Shown piece after piece: positions 5,370 to 9,464 of a stretch of 9,464 bases of DNA (positions are counted from its first letter, which is position 1; each line of letters begins with the position of its first letter). Under the pieces are notes generated by a model that made no database searches, had not been told where the DNA came from, and saw only the letters and a program-made list of their open reading frames with translations. Position numbers and translations under genes: made by a program. This DNA is from JAWVFK01 sp033856175 (GTDB taxonomy: Bacteria; Actinomycetota; Thermoleophilia; Solirubrobacterales; 70-9), in NCBI GenBank assembly GCA_033856175.1, contig JAWVFK010000007.1, positions 1 to 9,464 on the forward strand. Direction: 5' to 3'.

Positions 5370-7376
5370 TCATGAGCTGACGATCAGGAAGTAGAGGCCG
5401 AGGCCCGCGAAGCCGGTGATCAGCAGCAGCGCGTAGGCGCGGACGAAGCCCGACTGGGCGAAGCGGACGGCCGTGCTCGTGCCGCGGACGACGCCGACGG
5501 TCCCCTCGACGAGCCCCTGGACGACGCGTCGCTCGATGACGTCGTCGAAGAACCGCCCCAGCCACAGCGTCGGCCTGACCACCACCGCATCGATCAGCTC
5601 GTCGAAGTACCAGCGGTTGACGAGGAAGCGATGGACGCCGGAGAGCCGCGTCCGCAGCGCCGGCGCCAGCCCCGGCCGGACGACGTAGAGCAGGTAGGCG
5701 AGGCCGATGCCGAGCACGCTCACGACCGCGCCGGCGAGTAGGCCGAGATAGGCGTCCCCGGTCGGCGGATTGCCGGTGGCGAGCTTGGAGTTGGCGAAGG
5801 TTCCCTCGAGGAAGTGGCCGATCGCGTCGCTGACTCCGGGAATCTGGACGAAGCCGCCGACCAGCGCCGCCAGCCCGAGGCAGCCCATCGCGATCGCCAT
5901 CGACCGCGCCTGCTCGGCGACGTGGTGCTCGGGGCCAGGGAAGCCGACGTCGGTGTCCTCGGGCTCTCCGGTGACCGGGTTCTCGGGCTCGGCATGGGCC
6001 ATGTGGCCCTCGCGCAGCGCCTCCGCCTCCGGGCAGGGCTCGCCGTAACAGACGCGGAACACGATCCGGAACGAGTAGAAGGCGGTCATCGCCGCCGCCG
6101 CGTAGCCGGCGATCGCGAAGATCCAGTAGAAGCCGCCGCGCTCGGCGGCGAAGACGAGGATCTCGTCCTTGCTGAAGAAGCCCGAGGTGCCGGGGAAGCC
6201 CGACAGCGCCAGCGCGCCGACGATCAGCAAGAGCGAGGTGTAGGGCAGCGAGCGCCGGAAGCCGCCCATCCGGTCGATGTCCTGGCGCGAGGCCATCGCC
6301 GCGATCACCGATCCCGCTGCCATGAACAGCAGCGCCTTGAAGAAGGCGTGGGTCATCAGGTGGAACATCCCCGCCGTGTAGGCGCCGATCGAGACGCCGA
6401 CGACCATGTAGCCGATCTGACTCATCGTCGAGTAGGCGATGATCCGCTTGAGGTCGGTGACGACGAGGGCGATCGAGGCGGCGACGATCACCGTCGCCAG
6501 GCCGATGAAGGCGGCGATGTCGGCGGCCGTCGGCGCCAGCTCGAACAGCGGGTGCATGCGGGCGATCAGGTAGACGCCGGCGGTGACCATCGTCGCCGCG
6601 TGGATCAGCGCCGAGACCGGCGTCGGGCCCTCCATCGCGTCGGGCAGCCAGGTGTGGAGCGGCAGCTGCGCCGACTTGGCGAAGGCGCCGACCAGCAGCA
6701 GCAGGCAGATCGCGACGACGACGCCCTGATTGGTGTGGAAGTGGCCGGCGGCGCCCTGGAAGACGGTCAGATAGTCGAAGGCGTGCAATTCGCGAAAGAC
6801 GAAGAAGGCGGCGAGGACCAGCCCGACGTCGCCGACGACGTTGATGACGAAGGCCTTCATCCCCGCCTTCGTCGCCGTCTCGCGCCGGTACCAGAAGCTG
6901 ATCAGCGCGTAGGAGGCGAAGCCGACGAAGGCCCAGCCGACGATCAGCAGGACGAAGTTGCCCGCCAGCAGCAGCAGCAGCATCGAGAAGACGAAGAAGT
7001 TGAGGTAGCTGAAGAAGCGGGCGTAGCCGCGGTCGGACTCGACGTAGCTGACCGAGTAGAGATGGATCAGCGTCGAGACCCCGGTGACGACGAGGATCAT
7101 GAAGACCGAGAGCGGGTCGACGAGGATGCCGAGCTTGACGTTGACGCCGGCCGCAGAGGCGTAGTCCCACAGCGACGAGGTCAGCTGGCGGTGCTCGGAG
7201 GGCTCTCCCAGCAGCTGGGTCAGGGCGCCGATCGACGCCAGGAAGGCGAGGCCGATCGCCGCCGTGCCGATCCAGCCGGCGGCCCGGCCCGGCCAGAGCC
7301 TGTAGCCAAAGGCGATCGTCAGCGAGCCGGCGAGCGGCAGCGCCAGGACGAGCCAGGCGTAGGTCGTGGCGCTCAT
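5370..7376 (-). CDS. nuoL: NADH:quinone oxidoreductase subunit L (antiporter-like, distal)
   Basis: This 668-residue protein is the most distal proton-pumping subunit of complex I, with the long C-terminal lateral helix typical of NuoL. Clear hallmarks are MKAFVINVVGDVG (Asp183), GAFAKSAQLPLHTWLPDAMEG (Lys234), PTPVSALIHAATMVTAGVYLIAR, RIIAYSTMSQIGYM, HLMTHAFFKALLFMAAGS (His339, His343) and GFFSKDEIL (Lys403). The TM5 motif, GWEGVGLCSYLLI in E. coli, reads GWAFVGFASYALI, so the conserved glutamate is Ala149. An acidic hydrophilic loop at about 445-490 (many Glu, Pro and His) is longer than in E. coli. The ATG at 7376 overlaps the nuoK stop by 4 bp. The upstream half of the protein otherwise aligns closely with E. 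coli NuoL from memory, so a frameshift is unlikely. Confidence 0.97.
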   Translation of the reverse strand: MSATTYAWLVLALPLAGSLTIAFGYRLWPGRAAGWIGTAAIGLAFLASIGALTQLLGEPSEHRQLTSSLWDYASAAGVNVKLGILVDPLSVFMILVVTGVSTLIHLYSVSYVESDRGYARFFSYLNFFVFSMLLLLLAGNFVLLIVGWAFVGFASYALISFWYRRETATKAGMKAFVINVVGDVGLVLAAFFVFRELHAFDYLTVFQGAAGHFHTNQGVVVAICLLLLVGAFAKSAQLPLHTWLPDAMEGPTPVSALIHAATMVTAGVYLIARMHPLFELAPTAADIAAFIGLATVIVAASIALVVTDLKRIIAYSTMSQIGYMVVGVSIGAYTAGMFHLMTHAFFKALLFMAAGSVIAAMASRQDIDRMGGFRRSLPYTSLLLIVGALALSGFPGTSGFFSKDEILVFAAERGGFYWIFAIAGYAAAAMTAFYSFRIVFRVCYGEPCPEAEALREGHMAHAEPENPVTGEPEDTDVGFPGPEHHVAEQARSMAIAMGCLGLAALVGGFVQIPGVSDAIGHFLEGTFANSKLATGNPPTGDAYLGLLAGAVVSVLGIGLAYLLYVVRPGLAPALRTRLSGVHRFLVNRWYFDELIDAVVVRPTLWLGRFFDDVIERRVVQGLVEGTVGVVRGTSTAVRFAQSGFVRAYALLLITGFAGLGLYFLIVSS

Positions 7377-7672
7377 CCGCGCAGCTGCCTGAGGTCATCG
7401 ACGTTGAGCGGGATCCGCCGCCGGTACATCGCCACGATCAGGCCGAGGCCGACGACGACCTCGCAGGCGGCGACGACCATGACGACGATCGCGAAGATCT
7501 GGCCCTGCTGGTCGCCGAGCATGCGGCTGAAAGTGATCAGGGCGAGGTTGCCGGCGTTCAGCATCAGCTCGAGGCAGAGCAGGATCACGACCGGGCTGCG
7601 GCGGATCAGGACTCCGACTGCGCCGGTGGCGAACAGCAGCGCCGAGAGGACGAGGTACCAGTCCATGTTCAT
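7373..7672 (-). CDS. nuoK: NADH:quinone oxidoreductase subunit K
   Basis: This is a 99-residue, three-helix membrane subunit of complex I, homologous to MrpC and mitochondrial ND4L. It helps form the E-channel that links quinone chemistry to the proton pumps. Both essential membrane glutamates are present: Glu35 in LLCLELMLNAGNLAL and Glu71 in VAACEVVVGLGL, corresponding to E36 and E72 in E. coli. Length is normal for the family. The ATG at 7672 overlaps the nuoJ stop by 4 bp (ATGA), which decides the start over a second ATG two codons later. The stop overlaps the nuoL start in the same way, so J, K and L are translationally linked. Confidence 0.97.
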   Translation of the reverse strand: MNMDWYLVLSALLFATGAVGVLIRRSPVVILLCLELMLNAGNLALITFSRMLGDQQGQIFAIVVMVVAACEVVVGLGLIVAMYRRRIPLNVDDLRQLRG

Positions 7673-8202
7673 GTCGGCTCTCCGGAGGGCACTGCGGTCG
7701 TGCGCCTACGGCCTGCCAGGACGACTGCTCCGACAGCGGCGACGAGGAGCAGGATCGAGGCGGCCTCGAAGACGATCAGGAAGCGTTCGAGGAAGAAGCG
7801 GCCGATCGACGCCGGCTGGCCGAAGCCGAAGGGGATCGTCGGGCCGTTGGTGCCCAGCGCCTTCAGCGAGGAGCCGGTGATCGCGATCGTCAGCTCGACG
7901 AAGAGGGCGCTCGCCATCAGCGGCGCCAGCAGGCGCTGGCCGGCGATCGGCTCCCACATCGGCTCCTCGATGTTGCCGACGTAGGCGGCGACGAAGACGT
8001 AGAGGACCATCACGGCGCCGGCGTAGACGACGATCTGCGCCGCGGCGACGAACTCGGCGTGCAGCAGCAGGAAGAGCCCGGCCAGCGAGAACAGGTGGAC
8101 GATCAGCGCCAGCACGCTGTAGAAGGGGTTGCGCAGGGCGATCACGGCGACCGCGCCGCCCATCGCTCCGAGGGCGCCGATGAAGAACGCGACCGCCTCC
8201 AT
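7669..8202 (-). CDS. nuoJ: NADH:quinone oxidoreductase subunit J
   Basis: This 177-residue membrane subunit of complex I (ND6 homologue) has about five helices. The hallmark TM3 segment EFVAAAQIVVYAGAVMVLYV (residues 50-69) is intact, including the conserved tyrosine (Tyr60) near the pi-bulge that changes shape during turnover. Early residues RNPFYSVLALI match the family. The hydrophilic loop around residues 75-90 and the C-terminal tail after RRR are variable in this family. The ATG at 8202 lies 6 bp after the nuoI stop. GAGG on the coding strand lies about 12-14 nt upstream, inside the end of nuoI. The stop overlaps the nuoK start. Confidence 0.96.
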   Translation of the reverse strand: MEAVAFFIGALGAMGGAVAVIALRNPFYSVLALIVHLFSLAGLFLLLHAEFVAAAQIVVYAGAVMVLYVFVAAYVGNIEEPMWEPIAGQRLLAPLMASALFVELTIAITGSSLKALGTNGPTIPFGFGQPASIGRFFLERFLIVFEAASILLLVAAVGAVVLAGRRRTTAVPSGEPT

Positions 8203-8208
8203 CGAGCG

Positions 8209-8907
8209 CTACTCGCCCTCGCGCCGCAGCGGCGCCCGGTCGATCGGCTCGGCGAGCAGCATCTCCTTGGTGAAGATCAGGTCGCCGCGGTTGTAGTCCG
8301 ACATCTCGTACTCGTGGCCCATCGTGATCGCGTCGAACGGGCACGCCACCTCGCAGTAGCCGCAGAAGATGCAGCGGGCGAGGTTGATCTCGTAGACCTC
8401 GGCATAGCGCTCACCTGCCGAGACGCGGTCATCGGGGTCGTTCTCGGCGGCGACGACGCGAATGCAGTCGGCCGGACAGGCGGCGGCACAGAGGGAACAG
8501 CCAACGCATTTTTCAAGACCGACCTCGTCAATAGCCACCCCACCCGCCCCCGGACGCGAAGCGGAGGAGGTGGGTGGTTCTCCCCCCGCCGCCCCCGCAA
8601 CGCGCCCAGCTGAGGAGGCGGCGGGGGGAAATCGGTGGAGCTTGTGGCGGCCGCGGAAGCGGGGGTAGACCGGGGTCTTCTCCTCCGGGTACTGGATCGT
8701 GATCGGGCCCTCGACGACGCGGGCGAGCGTCGTCCGCAGGCCGCGCAGCGTCTCGCCGAAGGCGCGGTAGGCGCCGCCGAGGCCGCCGGGCTCGGGGCCG
8801 CGCTGGACCTCGATCACCGCGTCGCCCTCCTTCAGGTAGGGGAAGCTCTCGCCGCCGCTCGGCATCGGCCCGCCGCCGCCGCCAGCGTCATTCACGGCGT
8901 CGCTCAC
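8209..8907 (-). CDS. nuoI: NADH:quinone oxidoreductase subunit I (two 4Fe-4S ferredoxin subunit)
   Basis: This 232-residue subunit carries clusters N6a and N6b, which pass electrons towards N2 and quinone at the base of the peripheral arm. Both binding motifs are complete: Cys134, 137, 140 and 144 (CVGCSLCAAACP) and Cys179, 182, 185 and 189 (CIFCGYCEVACP). The segments YPRFRGRHKLHR (81-92), SAGERYAEVYEINLARC and YNRGDLIFTKEMLL are typical. Between HRF and GLEKC, where relatives have only about three residues, there are about 33 extra residues rich in Ala, Gly, Pro and Ser (about 94-128), encoded by a double palindrome. The first 20 residues are Gly-rich and look non-essential. The start is GTG 8907, overlapping the nuoH stop by 4 bp (GTGA); no clear Shine-Dalgarno is visible, and an ATG at codon 15 is an alternative. 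The frame is intact through the insertion, so the gene is probably functional. Confidence 0.95.
   Translation of the reverse strand: MSDAVNDAGGGGGPMPSGGESFPYLKEGDAVIEVQRGPEPGGLGGAYRAFGETLRGLRTTLARVVEGPITIQYPEEKTPVYPRFRGRHKLHRFPPAASSAGRVAGAAGGEPPTSSASRPGAGGVAIDEVGLEKCVGCSLCAAACPADCIRVVAAENDPDDRVSAGERYAEVYEINLARCIFCGYCEVACPFDAITMGHEYEMSDYNRGDLIFTKEMLLAEPIDRAPLRREGE
8535..8629. repeat. Double palindromic element inserted in frame in nuoI
   Basis: Two adjacent hairpins make up this 95-bp block. The first has a perfect 13-bp stem, TCCCCCCGCCGCC (8581-8593) with GGCGGCGGGGGGA (8617-8629), and a 23-nt loop. The second pairs CCACCCCACC (8535-8544) with GGTGGGTGG (8569-8577), nine pairs with one bulged base, around a 24-nt loop whose centre is CGCGAAGCG. 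The block coincides with the stretch of NuoI that has no counterpart in relatives known to me, and it leaves the frame open. The layout resembles dispersed palindromic repeats that enter genes in frame, such as the RPE elements of Rickettsia. I see no second copy in this window and no certain target duplication, so a mobile origin is inference. Confidence 0.5.
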
Positions 8908-9464
8908 GTCACCACCACCAGCACCGCGGTGACCAGCACGTTCAGCGTCGCCAGCGGCAGCAGCACCTTCCAGCCGAGGCTCATCAGCTGGTCGTAGCGC
9001 AGCCGCGGCAGCGTCGCTCGGACCCAGATGAAGAAGATGACCAGCGCCAGGATCTTGACCAGCATCCAGATCGGGTCGAGGAATCCCGGGCCGGGACCGT
9101 GCCAGCCGCCGAGGAAGAAGGTCACGGCGATCCCGGAGATGACGAACATCTCGATGTACTCGGTCATCGCGTAGTTGCCGTAGCGCATGCCGCCGTACTC
9201 GGTCTGGTAGCCGGCGACGAGCTCCGCGTCGGCCTCCGGAAGGTCGAATGGGGCGCGATTGGTCTCGGCGAAGCCGGCGACCATGAAGATGATGAAACCG
9301 AGGAACTGCGGGATCACGTACCAGATGCCGTCCTGCGCGTAGACGATCGAGGTCAGCGAGAGCGAGCCCGACATCATGATCACGCCGAGGAGGGCGAGGC
9401 CCATCGAGATCTCGTAGGAGATGAGCTGGGCGGCGGAGCGCATCGCGCCGAGGAAGCTGTACTT
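8904..9464 (-). CDS. nuoH: NADH:quinone oxidoreductase subunit H, C-terminal part (5' end beyond window)
   Basis: The last 186 residues and the stop codon of NuoH (ND1 homologue) are present. The frame continues past the window edge, so the ATG at 9443 is internal and not the start. NuoH anchors the peripheral arm to the membrane arm and forms much of the quinone chamber. The fragment begins KYSFLGAMRSAAQLISYEI, a conserved family stretch. It continues through the cytoplasmic loop AETNRAPFDLPEADAELVAG and YQTEYGGMRYGNYAMTEYIEM, whose acidic residues line the quinone cavity and the path to the E-channel. The ending FIWVRATLPRLRYDQLMSLGWKVLLPL is also typical. The stop overlaps the GTG of nuoI. 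Nothing appears damaged in the visible part. Confidence 0.96.
   Translation of the reverse strand, partial: KYSFLGAMRSAAQLISYEISMGLALLGVIMMSGSLSLTSIVYAQDGIWYVIPQFLGFIIFMVAGFAETNRAPFDLPEADAELVAGYQTEYGGMRYGNYAMTEYIEMFVISGIAVTFFLGGWHGPGPGFLDPIWMLVKILALVIFFIWVRATLPRLRYDQLMSLGWKVLLPLATLNVLVTAVLVVVT

Noticed and set aside
5320..7398. 692-codon open frame on the minus strand in another frame of nuoL
   Set aside because: Arg-rich, low-complexity shadow of nuoL; the nuoL frame carries all the family motifs.
5814..7880. 688-codon open frame on the plus strand opposite nuoL, nuoK and part of nuoJ
   Set aside because: Its product is dominated by Asp, Arg, Gln and Glu without any domain, the usual look of the antisense frame of a GC-rich membrane-protein gene. 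The minus-strand genes are unmistakable.
8209..8907. NuoI as a pseudogene because of the GC-rich insertion
   Set aside because: The frame stays open through the insertion, all eight cluster cysteines are present, and both junctions with nuoH and nuoJ are intact.
1..9464. A novel defence, mobile or biosynthetic system
   Set aside because: No transposase, integrase, nuclease, toxin-antitoxin pair, CRISPR array or biosynthetic enzyme could be recognised; the region is core respiration plus a regulator and a secreted protein.

Overview
This window is ordinary high-GC bacterial chromosome, with one local oddity inside a core gene. All seven complex I genes and the two genes after them lie on the minus strand. 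By eye the respiratory genes are about 70% G+C. The gene order, the single-subunit NuoI and its Thermus/actinobacterial-like ferredoxin segment point to an actinobacterial lineage, possibly Thermoleophilia/Solirubrobacterales. That assignment is an inference from recognition; no search was run.

Reading in the direction of transcription, from 9464 down to 2364, the window holds the distal half of an NADH:quinone oxidoreductase (complex I) operon: nuoH (5' end missing), nuoI, nuoJ, nuoK, nuoL, nuoM and nuoN. Junctions are 4-bp start/stop overlaps (H/I, J/K, K/L, M/N), a 6-bp gap (I/J) and a 43-bp gap (L/M), which indicates one polycistronic, translationally coupled unit. NuoH, J and K build the quinone-side membrane part and the E-channel. 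NuoI carries two 4Fe-4S clusters that pass electrons towards quinone. NuoL, M and N are the three antiporter-like proton-pumping subunits.

After nuoN comes a 90-bp gap with a good housekeeping-type promoter. It is followed by an ECF-type sigma factor gene (2273-1524) whose transcript should be almost leaderless. After a further 86 bp there is a long reading frame from 1437 that runs off the window at base 1. It encodes a secreted protein with a signal peptide and segments like Ycf48/BNR beta-propeller repeats. Its distal half is clearly less GC-rich (about 60%) than the nuo genes.

The observations most worth a second look are: a roughly 95-bp double palindrome that adds about 33 residues in frame to NuoI, just before its first cluster-binding cysteines; replacement of the conserved TM5 glutamate of NuoL by alanine, while NuoM keeps Asp and NuoN keeps Glu; and the near-leaderless sigma gene. 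I see no tRNA, rRNA, CRISPR, insertion sequence, phage gene or defence system.
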